From Spartobacteria bacterium (GTDB lineage Bacteria > Verrucomicrobiota > Verrucomicrobiia > Chthoniobacterales > UBA10450), in assembly GCA_021324035.1 (NCBI GenBank), contig JAJPJU010000177.1, positions 1 to 7,380 on the forward strand: a stretch of DNA of 7,380 nucleotides. Direction: 5' to 3'. A program made the translations under genes and the position numbers. Every line of letters begins with the position of its first letter. Positions within the stretch are counted from its first letter, which is position 1. This document shows positions 1 to 6,729 of the stretch, piece after piece. Below the pieces are notes generated by a model, which ran no database searches, was not told the origin of the DNA, and saw only the letters and a program-made list of their open reading frames with translations.

Positions 1-1769
1 CCGCCTTGCATCATCTTTGTCAGCATGTCGTTGGTTTTGCCGTAATCATCGAATCCCTGGGTCCAGAGATGCCCTGGATATCCCATTACAACTTTGCGGC
101 CGCTTAGCAGCAACGGATGGTTGTAGGTCGGCCACGCCGCAAACCGCGCTTCAATCGGTAACGGGCGAACCGCCGCGCTGACTGCGTCGACTTCGCCGCG
201 ATTTGCGAAACCAAAACCGCCTTTGCCGGCGGCCAAACCGCCAAACAGGCTGACGAAGCCCGATGCGAACAAGGTGAAACATACCGCCCATCGAATCGGC
301 CGCTCCCATTGGATGATCAAATCTCGCCACAAATACGGGAGAATAATGAAGTAGGCCCAGATCAGGATCTTGAGATTGTCCCAACCCCATGGCGCCGTTT
401 TAACGAACAGAGCGAAAACAAAGATTGCGCCGGCGCCAAAAACGAAGGCCGCTTCCTCCGACATTTTGCCGTTCCATGAATAACCGGCGATCGCGATGAG
501 GCCTGCTGCACCCAAAAGGACGAGGATTCCCAGCAAGAGAAATCCGAGCGGCAGCCAGGCGAATCCGTGCCACAAACGCCAGGTCGAAAGCACAATTATT
601 GCCAGACCAAGGGCAGCGACGACCTCGAGTTTTCGTGTCGAATCTGATTTTGCAGCCTGCCAGCCGATCATTCCCACCATGGTCAAAGCGAGCGGCACCA
701 GAATTCCGAAGTTAAAGAACCAGAAACGAAAGAACGGCAGCGCAAAATCGCCGTCGTTCTGGACCCAGCCCCAGTGAAATTCGAGGACCGATTTTGCGTG
801 CATGTGATCGGTCGTCAGCCAGACGAAAAACGTTGCCGGAATTAACGCGCTCAGGACAACGGTCAGGACCTGCCCGCGAATCTGCGGGTCTCCCGCGATG
901 AACAAGCAAACAAGCAAGATGCTGAGTGCCAGAAAGGTGTGGATGTGAAACAGCGGCATCGAAGCGTAAAGGGAGAGTTCCACCCAGAACGGCAGCGGGC
1001 CGCGACGATCATTGGCGCGATAAAATTTTTCGCGCCAATGCCAGAGTAGAATCAGCCCGGCAGGAATGGCATAAAGCACGCCGCGTTGGGTCACGAACAT
1101 CGTGAGCGGAATAGACTTCCACGCAACATTATTGACGTCCTGGTAGTCGTTGAACTGAAGCGTCTTGAGAAACTGAAATCCGGCGATGCCGCCGTTGAAT
1201 AGAAAACCGGCAACCGCAAACGCGCCGCCCCATCGATAAAACGCGTAAAAGGTCGCGACCGACGCGACCAAGCCGACCCAAACCAAACCCGGAATCAAAC
1301 TGATTCCGGTTTTCAGCAACATCGCGTTCAACAAATCGACGCCCGCGGGATAGCGAAGATGTTCGCTGCCCACATAAATCGGATTCGACGGCCAGAGCCG
1401 AACACCATTTGCGAAGAATTTAATATGAGTCAGGTGCAGGCCGAGATCGCCGAGATTGACCGGGGATTGGATCTTCAAATCGGTGCCATCGACGTAAAGA
1501 AGCCAAATGAATGACCGAAAGGCGAAGACGCCGAAAAGCGCGGCGAGAATCCAGGTGACCAAGTGCTGGTAGCGAGCTGGTTGCGTCCCGGTGCTTGGTT
1601 GCGGTCGTAGATCGGTGGTTCCGGCGTAGGCAACGGCGGCAAGTCCGGCTGCTATAATAAAGGCCGTGACCGATGTGATCGGGCCCAGGCCGGCCGCGAT
1701 CATTCCCAGCAATAAACCGCAGATCGTCGCGAAGTTTGCAAATGTTAATCCGCCGGCGAGCCACTTCAT
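1..1769 (-). CDS. Large polytopic membrane protein, GT-C glycosyltransferase-like (C terminus cut by window edge)
   Basis: An open frame of 589 codons runs from ATG at 1769 to the left edge without a stop, so the C terminus is missing. The protein is very hydrophobic, with about 12-14 membrane segments. Three stretches stand out: GDLGLHLTHIKFFANG near residues 107-122, in the first large outer loop; LRYPAGVDLLNAMLL near 138-152; and SGRKVVMGYPGHLWTQG near 556-572, in a soluble C-terminal part. An acidic first loop followed by many membrane helices and a C-terminal soluble part is typical of GT-C enzymes, which use polyprenyl-phosphate sugars on the outer face of the membrane. From memory, the D-x-x-LH and YPG-LW motifs recur in uncharacterised bacterial GT-C-like proteins. 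The start lies inside the stop of the upstream gene (ATGA) with no Shine-Dalgarno sequence, which suggests translational coupling. Glycosyltransferase activity is inferred; a purely structural membrane protein remains possible. Confidence 0.8.
   Translation of the reverse strand, partial: MKWLAGGLTFANFATICGLLLGMIAAGLGPITSVTAFIIAAGLAAVAYAGTTDLRPQPSTGTQPARYQHLVTWILAALFGVFAFRSFIWLLYVDGTDLKIQSPVNLGDLGLHLTHIKFFANGVRLWPSNPIYVGSEHLRYPAGVDLLNAMLLKTGISLIPGLVWVGLVASVATFYAFYRWGGAFAVAGFLFNGGIAGFQFLKTLQFNDYQDVNNVAWKSIPLTMFVTQRGVLYAIPAGLILLWHWREKFYRANDRRGPLPFWVELSLYASMPLFHIHTFLALSILLVCLFIAGDPQIRGQVLTVVLSALIPATFFVWLTTDHMHAKSVLEFHWGWVQNDGDFALPFFRFWFFNFGILVPLALTMVGMIGWQAAKSDSTRKLEVVAALGLAIIVLSTWRLWHGFAWLPLGFLLLGILVLLGAAGLIAIAGYSWNGKMSEEAAFVFGAGAIFVFALFVKTAPWGWDNLKILIWAYFIILPYLWRDLIIQWERPIRWAVCFTLFASGFVSLFGGLAAGKGGFGFANRGEVDAVSAAVRPLPIEARFAAWPTYNHPLLLSGRKVVMGYPGHLWTQGFDDYGKTNDMLTKMMQG
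1010..1040. repeat. Perfect 11-bp inverted repeat (hairpin) inside the membrane-protein gene
   Basis: The left arm CATTGGCGCGA (1010-1020) and right arm TCGCGCCAATG (1030-1040) are exact reverse complements around a 9-base AT-only loop. In the minus-strand gene the element encodes HWREKFYRAN in a cytoplasmic-looking, charged loop, so coding constraint may account for part of it. In the mRNA it would fold into a GC-rich stem. Confidence 0.85.
1285..1313. repeat. Second intragenic hairpin: 9-bp perfect core, 12 of 13 pairs overall
   Basis: CCGGAATCA (1289-1297) and TGATTCCGG (1301-1309) pair exactly around a 3-base loop (AAC). After one mismatch (1288/1310) three more A-T pairs follow (1285-1287 with 1311-1313). 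It lies in the same minus-strand gene and encodes KTGISLIPG. A stem with such a short loop should form readily in RNA. Confidence 0.8.
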
Positions 1770-3544
1770 TGGTTTGGAGTCGCGGTGGGCGCCGGAGTGG
1801 GGCTCGGACTTGGTTGCGGCGGTGCGCCGGTGAAGTCAGGTGCTTTACCTGGAAAGAAGGTCTTGAAAATTTTCGCGCTAAAATAGGCTTTTGACGGATC
1901 CTGATACGGCCGAATCGTCACCGGAACGGTGTAATACGAATCGTGCAGTTTCGATTCAACGGTTTGAATTTTGTCCTGCTGAACTAGGAGAAAATCGCCG
2001 TCCAACGGCTCCGGCATGTTGTCCTTTTCGTAATAACCAACGCGCCCGAATTCGCCAAGAATCCAGGGCAACGGGTAAGGGCTTGCCCGAATAATATGAC
2101 CGACGAGTTGATATCCGCGCGGGTCCATGTGGGCCAGCGTAACAATCGGATCGGTGAATTTGTAAATGTCGTTGTAGGTCTGGACGTAAACGTACGGTTC
2201 GGTATCGGTCGTGCACCGGAAATAATTCAACCAGATGCAATGCCCTAACGACCAAAGAATGAGAAGCGCCGTGAGAATTTCCGTGAACGCGCGGTCGATC
2301 AACACCACAAGCAAAAGTCCCAGGCCGCCCGCCAACCAATACGGCCACATGTGGTCCCAGGTCGACGGCCAATCCGCGGTCACGGAGTAGAGAACCGCGG
2401 CCAGCACCGCACCAATGATAACAAGTCCGAACCAGCGATAAGTAACGCCTTTGAATCGCAACGGCGCGATTGTCGCCATTGCCCCGAACGTAAACAGAAA
2501 CGGCCAGACAAAACTTATGATGCACCACGGCGTCTTGTATTTCACGATGCTGTAGGCCATCAAGGTTCCGACGCCGTAAATGGCCAGGTAACGCAGGTTG
2601 GCACTCTTGAACTGTAACGCGAACAGGCAGGTCAGCAGACCGGCCAGCGCCGGGAGTTCATAATGGCCGATGAGCGCAATCCAGTAGTACCACATTTTCT
2701 CATGGCCGTGACCTTCTTTGCCCGTTTGAAACCAGGGTTTGAACGCTGCGAACAGATCTTTGACGCCGTTCCAGTGAAAGAAAAACCCGGAATAGAAGGC
2801 CACGATCAGCGCGATGCCGGTCCCGATCACGACGGCCAGATCCACAAAATTCCACGATTTCCCGGATCGTGGCTGATCATCCATTTTGCTGAAATAATTC
2901 GATACCGCACAGACCGGCAGGGCGATGATCGCGCACAAAACGTGAAGGATGTATGTCTCCTTCGACAGAATCATTCCGGTCAATCCCATTCCGACGCACC
3001 ACAGGTATTTCGGGGTATTAGCTTTCCAGAGCCCGAACAGGCCGAGCACGAACAGCATTGTGAAAAACAAAATCCAGACTTCGTGGATGGAATAACGTCC
3101 GTAAAAAACGAATCCTGGTGAAACCGCCATCGCCAGCGCGGCGATGCGACTAACGGTTCGTCCCACAAACGGCTCGTATTTCAGCGTCAGCCAGACGCAA
3201 CCGATGCTGACCAGGACCACCGGTAAACGTAGTGCGATCAGATTGCGCCCGAACAATGTTTGCGACAGCAGCAGCACGTAAAAATGCAACGGGCCGTGAT
3301 AATTCGTTGGATCGTATCGATAGAAACCGGTCTTAAGAAGTTGATCGACAAACCAACCGTTGATTCCTTCGTCAAAGTGAGGCGGCTTAATCCCGAGCAG
3401 GAAAAATCGCAGAAATGCGGCCACCCCGAGAATGATCCACGGGGTCCATTTACCGTCGGCAAAGGCGCGCCGCCATGTTTCGAGCGAATCGCCCAGCCAC
3501 GGAAAATCCGCTGGGGTCGCGGCTTTTACGCTAGTTTTCGGCAT
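1766..3544 (-). CDS. TIGR03663 (Agl23-like) family membrane protein, PMT/GT39-related
   Basis: This is a complete 592-residue protein. It has an N-terminal cytoplasmic stretch, about 12 membrane segments from residue 34 to about 435, and a soluble C-terminal part ending in a Pro/Ser/Thr-rich tail (about 574-592). The family is known for a few invariant residues near the N terminus: a DE pair (58-59, in PHFDEG), an HGP triplet (83-85) and two arginines (R100 and R106 are candidates). All are present. SKET (194-197) and KTPW (337-340) also look family-typical. The family resembles dolichyl-phosphate-mannose mannosyltransferases at its N terminus, so the DE pair is probably in the catalytic outer loop, but the reaction is unknown. 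GAGAG lies about 4 bases before ATG 3544 as a plausible ribosome binding site. It is the first gene of a two-gene operon, overlapping the next by 4 bases. Family assignment is from remembered motifs. Confidence 0.88.
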   Translation of the reverse strand: MPKTSVKAATPADFPWLGDSLETWRRAFADGKWTPWIILGVAAFLRFFLLGIKPPHFDEGINGWFVDQLLKTGFYRYDPTNYHGPLHFYVLLLSQTLFGRNLIALRLPVVLVSIGCVWLTLKYEPFVGRTVSRIAALAMAVSPGFVFYGRYSIHEVWILFFTMLFVLGLFGLWKANTPKYLWCVGMGLTGMILSKETYILHVLCAIIALPVCAVSNYFSKMDDQPRSGKSWNFVDLAVVIGTGIALIVAFYSGFFFHWNGVKDLFAAFKPWFQTGKEGHGHEKMWYYWIALIGHYELPALAGLLTCLFALQFKSANLRYLAIYGVGTLMAYSIVKYKTPWCIISFVWPFLFTFGAMATIAPLRFKGVTYRWFGLVIIGAVLAAVLYSVTADWPSTWDHMWPYWLAGGLGLLLVVLIDRAFTEILTALLILWSLGHCIWLNYFRCTTDTEPYVYVQTYNDIYKFTDPIVTLAHMDPRGYQLVGHIIRASPYPLPWILGEFGRVGYYEKDNMPEPLDGDFLLVQQDKIQTVESKLHDSYYTVPVTIRPYQDPSKAYFSAKIFKTFFPGKAPDFTGAPPQPSPSPTPAPTATPNQ

Positions 3545-3678
3545 TTTCTCTCACGGCGGGCACAAACGTTTAGCACGGTCACAACGTTAGGTTATCGCTT
3601 TCCCCGGACTCAAGCTTTGTATCCTTTGCGCCCTTTGTGTGAGGCTTGACGCAAGCATCGCTGCTGGTATCTGGCGCT
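3545..3678. promoter_or_regulatory. Divergent intergenic region between the membrane-protein operon and rfbB
   Basis: The two transcription units start back to back across these bases, so both promoters should be here or just inside rfbB. Two similar elements occur 18 bp apart centre to centre: CACAAACGTTTAG (3561-3573, containing the palindrome AAACGTTT) and CACAACGTTAG (3580-3590, containing AACGTT). Such a pair could be an operator read from one DNA face. TTGACG at 3646-3651 resembles a -35 box, with TATCTG 16 bases further on as a weak -10. That would place transcription start almost at the rfbB GTG. No convincing pair was found for the leftward operon. Confidence 0.45.
3615..3641. repeat. 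Threefold 9-base tandem repeat (CTTTGYRYS-like)
   Basis: Three consecutive 9-mers, CTTTGTATC, CTTTGCGCC and CTTTGTGTG, start at 3615, 3624 and 3633, just upstream of rfbB. They share CTTTG and then vary. Similar ctttgcg-type tandem strings occur, from memory and unverified, in intergenic regions of other environmental bacteria. The role is unknown. Confidence 0.6.
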
Positions 3679-4668
3679 GTGCGAATTCTTGTGACCGGCG
3701 GCTGCGGCTTCATTGGGAGCAATTTTATTCGCTACATTTTGCAACATTACAAGCCGGCCTCGGTCACAAACGTGGACGCCCTGACTTACGCCGGCAACCT
3801 CGCCAATCTGGACGGCGTGGTCGAGGAACATGGCGAGCGCTACGAGTTTTTCAAAGCCGACATCGCCAATACCGACGCCATGGATGAGCTCCTGCTCGAG
3901 CGCCAATGTTATGCCGTTGTAAACTTCGCCGCTGAATCGCACGTCGACCGGAGCATTAATTCACCCGAAAATTTCATTCATACCAACGTCATCGGCACCA
4001 GCGTGCTTTTGAATGCGGCCCGAAAACATGGGGTCCAGCGGTTCGTCCAAATTTCGACCGACGAGGTTTACGGTTCGTTAGGCGAGACCGGAAAATTTAC
4101 CGAGCAATCGCCAATCGAACCGAGCTCGCCTTATTCCGCGAGTAAAGCCGGCGCAGACCTCCTGGCGCTTGCTCATTACACAACTTTTGGCCAGGAAGTT
4201 GTGGTGACCCGTTGTTCGAACAATTACGGACCGTATCAATTCCCCGAGAAACTGATTCCGTTGATGATCGTGAAGGCGTTGCGGGGCGAGCCGCTGCCGG
4301 TTTACGGCGACGGCATGAATGTGCGCGACTGGATTCACGTCCAGGATCATTGCGCAGCTGTGGTCGCCGCGTTATTCGAAGGAAAACCGGGAACGGTTTA
4401 CAATTTCGGCGGCGGCAACGAAATGCCCAACCTCGAGCTGGTGAAGCTGATTCTGAAAAAGCTCGGCAAGCCGGAAAGCTTGATTTCGTTCGTGAAAGAC
4501 CGTCTCGGACACGATCGCCGCTACGCGATCGATTCGTCGTTCGCCCAAAAGCAATTGAAGTGGAAGCCGCGCAAGGATTTCAAGGAAGGACTCGAGAGCA
4601 CGATCCAGTGGTACATCGATAATCAAAACTGGTGGCAACCGCTGCTCGAACGTGCGGGCCGTTATTGA
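3679..4668 (+). CDS. rfbB: dTDP-glucose 4,6-dehydratase
   Basis: This enzyme makes dTDP-4-keto-6-deoxy-D-glucose from dTDP-glucose, the second step of dTDP-L-rhamnose synthesis, using tightly bound NAD in the cytoplasm. It is an extended short-chain dehydrogenase. Counting from GTG 3679 (329 residues, usual length for the family), the Rossmann motif GGCGFIG is at 7-13, the catalytic TDE triad part at 127-129, Tyr152 and Lys156 of YSASK, NNYGP at 181-185 and DRLGHDRRYAID at 274-285; the last two are hallmarks of RfbB rather than of other epimerases. The frame is also open from TTG 3646 (340 residues), but GTG 3679 gives the normal MRILVTGG beginning, and GAGG at 3641 is only one base from the TTG. 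Neither start has a good ribosome binding site. rfbD follows two genes on; rfbA and rfbC are not seen here. Confidence 0.96.
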   Translation: MRILVTGGCGFIGSNFIRYILQHYKPASVTNVDALTYAGNLANLDGVVEEHGERYEFFKADIANTDAMDELLLERQCYAVVNFAAESHVDRSINSPENFIHTNVIGTSVLLNAARKHGVQRFVQISTDEVYGSLGETGKFTEQSPIEPSSPYSASKAGADLLALAHYTTFGQEVVVTRCSNNYGPYQFPEKLIPLMIVKALRGEPLPVYGDGMNVRDWIHVQDHCAAVVAALFEGKPGTVYNFGGGNEMPNLELVKLILKKLGKPESLISFVKDRLGHDRRYAIDSSFAQKQLKWKPRKDFKEGLESTIQWYIDNQNWWQPLLERAGRY

Positions 4669-4690
4669 TTGGGCGATTTCAGAATTTGCC

Positions 4691-4720
4691 TTGCTCGAAA
4701 TCGGACCTGCCCGATATGCT
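4691..4720 (+). promoter_or_regulatory. Weak candidate promoter for the beta-helix gene
   Basis: TTGCTC (4691-4696) and TATGCT (4715-4720) are separated by 18 bases and lie 16 bases before the ATG at 4736. Both boxes match the sigma-70 consensus only partly. The gap after rfbB is just 67 bases, so read-through from rfbB is equally possible. A 5-bp inverted repeat, ATCGG/CCGAT (4700-4715), overlaps the -10 box. Confidence 0.2.
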
Positions 4721-4735
4721 CGCGTCACCGACGCG

Positions 4736-6649
4736 ATGACATCGAGCTTACGAATTTGTTCGTTGATTGGATCAGCTCTGCTGTGTCTGTGTTGTTCGGC
4801 TCGAGCGACGGTCTATATCGTTGCCGACAACGATGTCGATGGACCCAATGGACTCAAGGCGTCGATAACGAATTCCAATACCAACGGTCAGGACGACACG
4901 ATCGAGCTGGCGACGAATGGAACTTACGTTCTCAGCGTGCGAGACAATGCGCTCAATGGTTTGCCGGCGGTTGCGCCGGACGCTGGACACAAGCTAACGA
5001 TTCACGGCAACGGCTCGACGATTATGCGAAGTACGGCAGGCGTGCCGACATTTCGCATTTTTTATATAAACAGCGGCGCGAACCTAACTCTCGACCATTT
5101 GCTCTTATCGAATGGGAATCCCGGCGCTTTTCACGGTGGTGCTATTTATAACGACGGCGAAACCAATAACGTCAGTTTGACGATTACAAATTGCACCATC
5201 ACCGGCAACTCCGGCGATTACGGCGGCGCAATCTTCAACGACGGTTATCAGGATCCGAATTTTCCAGCGCACATCGCGGCTCTAACCGTCAGCAACTCGA
5301 CCTTCTCCGGAAACGTTGGAACCCAGTACGGCGGCGCTATTTGGAACGAATCCGGCAGCATTGTCATGAACGTGAGCTATTGCACGTTCAGTCAGAACAG
5401 CGCCACGGCCCGCAGCGCGGGCGCCATTCAGTTTGATGGATCGAGCGGGGCGGCGAGAGGCAGTATCACCAGCTGCACTTTTACTCAGAACAGTGCGGCC
5501 AATTACGGCGGCGCGGTTAACATCGATGGATCTTCAGGCAGCGCGATTTTGCCCATTATCGATTGCACGTTCGACCGAAACACCGCTAACTGGGGCGGAG
5601 GCGTGGCGATGGACGGCAGCAGCGGAAGTGCGGTTGTGGCCGTGACCAATTGCACATTTAACCGCGATTCATCCTTCACCCTTGGGGATGCTATCTATGT
5701 TTCCCAAACTGGCGGCGGCACGACCTCGCTTTCGATTGGCAATACCATCCTGGCCAGTGCCGATCCCGATTTCAATTTATCGGTCGATAATTTTAGCGGC
5801 GGAACGGCCAGTATTAGTTCGCAGGGGCACAATTTGAGTGACGACGGGGCCGGCGGCGACGCGACCACCGGCCCGGGCGGTTTTTTGAACCAGCCCGGCG
5901 ATGTTCGTAATACCGATCCGCTGCTGGATCCGGCCGGATTGCAAAACAACGGAGGGCCGACTTCAACGATTGGGCTTCAGGCCGGTAGTCCCGCTATCAA
6001 TAACGGAGGCGACACCATCGCGCCCGAACGCGATCAACGCGGTTATTTGCGCAGTGGCACGAGCGATATCGGCGCGTTCGAACTAAACGGTCTGCTTGCG
6101 CCAATTGCCGCTGGTTCGAACAAGGGTGCGTTTGCCGTGAATTTTCCGTTAACCGGCAAAGTCGGATTGGAATGTCGCAGCGGCGGTCCGAGCGGCAACT
6201 ATCAATTGGCGATGACCTTCGCGACTCCGATCACTCTTACTGGCGTGACCGTTCAAAGTGGAATCGGCACCGTCAGTAATTTTACGGCCAGTGGTTCACA
6301 ACTAACTGCGAATCTGACCGGCGTAGCAAACGCGCAACATCTCGTGGTGAGACTCGCGAACGTTAACGATGGAGTCCATACGAACAACGCAGACATTCCG
6401 ATGGACTTGCTGATTGGTGATACCAATGCCGATCACTTCGTGGATGCGATCGACACTGCTCAGACAAAATCCAAGTCTGGTCAGGCGATTGACACCACGA
6501 ATTTCCGTGAGGACGTCAATAATGATGGTTTTATCGACGCCATTGACGTGGCGCTTGTGAAATCGAAGTCCGGCACCTCACTTACCGCACCGACGTTGCC
6601 TCCTTCACAAAAGCCGGCCCAGCGTCGTCCCCGCACGGGCAGGTATTGA
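4736..6649 (+). CDS. Secreted parallel beta-helix protein with Pmp-like repeats and dockerin-like C terminus
   Basis: The product has 637 residues. From ATG 4736 it begins with a Sec signal peptide: R6, a hydrophobic core 7-20, then SARA with likely cleavage after A24. An upstream in-frame ATG at 4652 overlaps rfbB and would bury this signal, so I prefer 4736. Residues 25-130 form the first beta-helix part. Residues 134-320 carry seven GGAI-like motifs (134, 163, 199, 228, 258, 287, 317) alternating with FxxN-like motifs (F190/N193, F218/N221, F249/N252, F279/N282), about 29-30 residues apart, as in chlamydial Pmp proteins. Residues 395-449 (LLDPAGLQNNGG ... SPAINNGG ... DIGAFE) match choice-of-anchor Q proteins. 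A beta-rich module (458-558) precedes two calcium-loop repeats (561-613) and a basic, proline-rich tail. There is no autotransporter barrel, PEP-CTERM or lipobox. It is probably a surface or extracellular adhesin or carbohydrate-binding protein; no catalytic site was recognised. Confidence 0.9.
   Translation: MTSSLRICSLIGSALLCLCCSARATVYIVADNDVDGPNGLKASITNSNTNGQDDTIELATNGTYVLSVRDNALNGLPAVAPDAGHKLTIHGNGSTIMRSTAGVPTFRIFYINSGANLTLDHLLLSNGNPGAFHGGAIYNDGETNNVSLTITNCTITGNSGDYGGAIFNDGYQDPNFPAHIAALTVSNSTFSGNVGTQYGGAIWNESGSIVMNVSYCTFSQNSATARSAGAIQFDGSSGAARGSITSCTFTQNSAANYGGAVNIDGSSGSAILPIIDCTFDRNTANWGGGVAMDGSSGSAVVAVTNCTFNRDSSFTLGDAIYVSQTGGGTTSLSIGNTILASADPDFNLSVDNFSGGTASISSQGHNLSDDGAGGDATTGPGGFLNQPGDVRNTDPLLDPAGLQNNGGPTSTIGLQAGSPAINNGGDTIAPERDQRGYLRSGTSDIGAFELNGLLAPIAAGSNKGAFAVNFPLTGKVGLECRSGGPSGNYQLAMTFATPITLTGVTVQSGIGTVSNFTASGSQLTANLTGVANAQHLVVRLANVNDGVHTNNADIPMDLLIGDTNADHFVDAIDTAQTKSKSGQAIDTTNFREDVNNDGFIDAIDVALVKSKSGTSLTAPTLPPSQKPAQRRPRTGRY
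5135..5695 (+). repeat. Coding repeats: GGAI/FxxN beta-helix rungs
   Basis: Seven coils of about 29-30 residues (protein residues 134-320) repeat the pattern GGAI, then C-T-F-x-x-N. Three adjacent coils also share DGSSG(S/A)A (residues 234-240, 264-270, 293-299). The bases encoding this heptapeptide differ clearly in each copy, so the copies are old and are held together at the protein level. The last coil is degenerate (GDAI, FNRD), as expected at the end of a helix. Confidence 0.85.
6416..6574 (+). other. Dockerin type I-like domain: two calcium-loop repeats
   Basis: Loop 1 has D562, N564, D566, D570 and D573, and loop 2 has D593, N595, D597, D601 and D604. Both fit the 12-residue D-x-N-x-D-x-x-(V/I)-D-x-x-D dockerin pattern with all calcium ligands kept. 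Each loop is followed by a helix ending KSKSG. Positions 10-11, which set partner specificity in clostridial dockerins, are Ala-Ile in both repeats instead of the Ser-Thr seen in Clostridium thermocellum, so a classical cohesin partner is doubtful. Dockerin-like tails are known in many bacteria that lack cellulosomes. Confidence 0.8.
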
Positions 6650-6688
6650 TCCATATCGTCGGACGTAATCGCCGCGAGTTTCGAATCA

Positions 6689-6714
6689 CAGGCTGTTCGG
6701 TACCTCCGAGCCTG
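6689..6714 (+). terminator. Hairpin between the beta-helix gene and rfbD (weak terminator or leader structure)
   Basis: CAGGCT (6689-6694) pairs with AGCCTG (6709-6714), and inside it CGG (6698-6700) pairs with CCG (6706-6708) around TACCT, with a 3-base bulge (GTT). It sits 40 bases after the stop at 6649 and 16 bases before the rfbD GTG. No T-run follows (GTGTAATTTA), so a Rho-independent terminator is only weakly supported. Confidence 0.3.
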
Positions 6715-6721
6715 GTGTAAT
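6713..6721 (+). promoter_or_regulatory. Candidate extended -10 element before rfbD
   Basis: TGGTGTAAT fits the extended -10 pattern TGn-TATAAT with one mismatch. No -35 box lies at the right distance, which extended -10 promoters can tolerate. Transcription would start almost at the GTG (6730), giving a leaderless or nearly leaderless message. That fits the lack of a Shine-Dalgarno sequence, but the evidence is thin. Confidence 0.2.
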
Positions 6722-6729
6722 TTATCGGC

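Noticed and set aside
1956..2528. 190-codon minus-strand open frame in another frame of the TIGR03663 gene
   Set aside because: It is Arg/His-rich, has no membrane segments or motifs, and overlaps the conserved coding frame completely.
2663..3121. 152-codon plus-strand open frame inside the TIGR03663 gene
   Set aside because: It lies wholly antisense to a gene with clear family motifs and encodes no recognisable protein.
3128..3146. CATCGCC/GGCGATG inverted repeat
   Set aside because: A 7-bp stem in Ala-rich coding sequence is expected several times by chance in a window this size.
4652..4735. Upstream in-frame ATG for the beta-helix gene
   Set aside because: It overlaps rfbB and puts 28 charged or mixed residues before an otherwise good signal peptide; ATG 4736 gives a normal export signal.
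4787..4807. Cys-rich end of the signal peptide as a lipoprotein signal
   Set aside because: The order LLCLCCSARA lacks the L-(A/S)-(G/A)-C lipobox, and ARA followed by T fits signal peptidase I better.
5135..5695. Regular repeats considered as a CRISPR-like array
   Set aside because: The repeats are conserved only in the protein, differ in DNA, and lie in one open frame.
5867..5886. GC-rich inverted repeat followed by six T, terminator-like
   Set aside because: It lies in the middle of the beta-helix gene, codes for an uninterrupted TTGPGGF stretch, and the stem is only four pairs around a palindromic centre.
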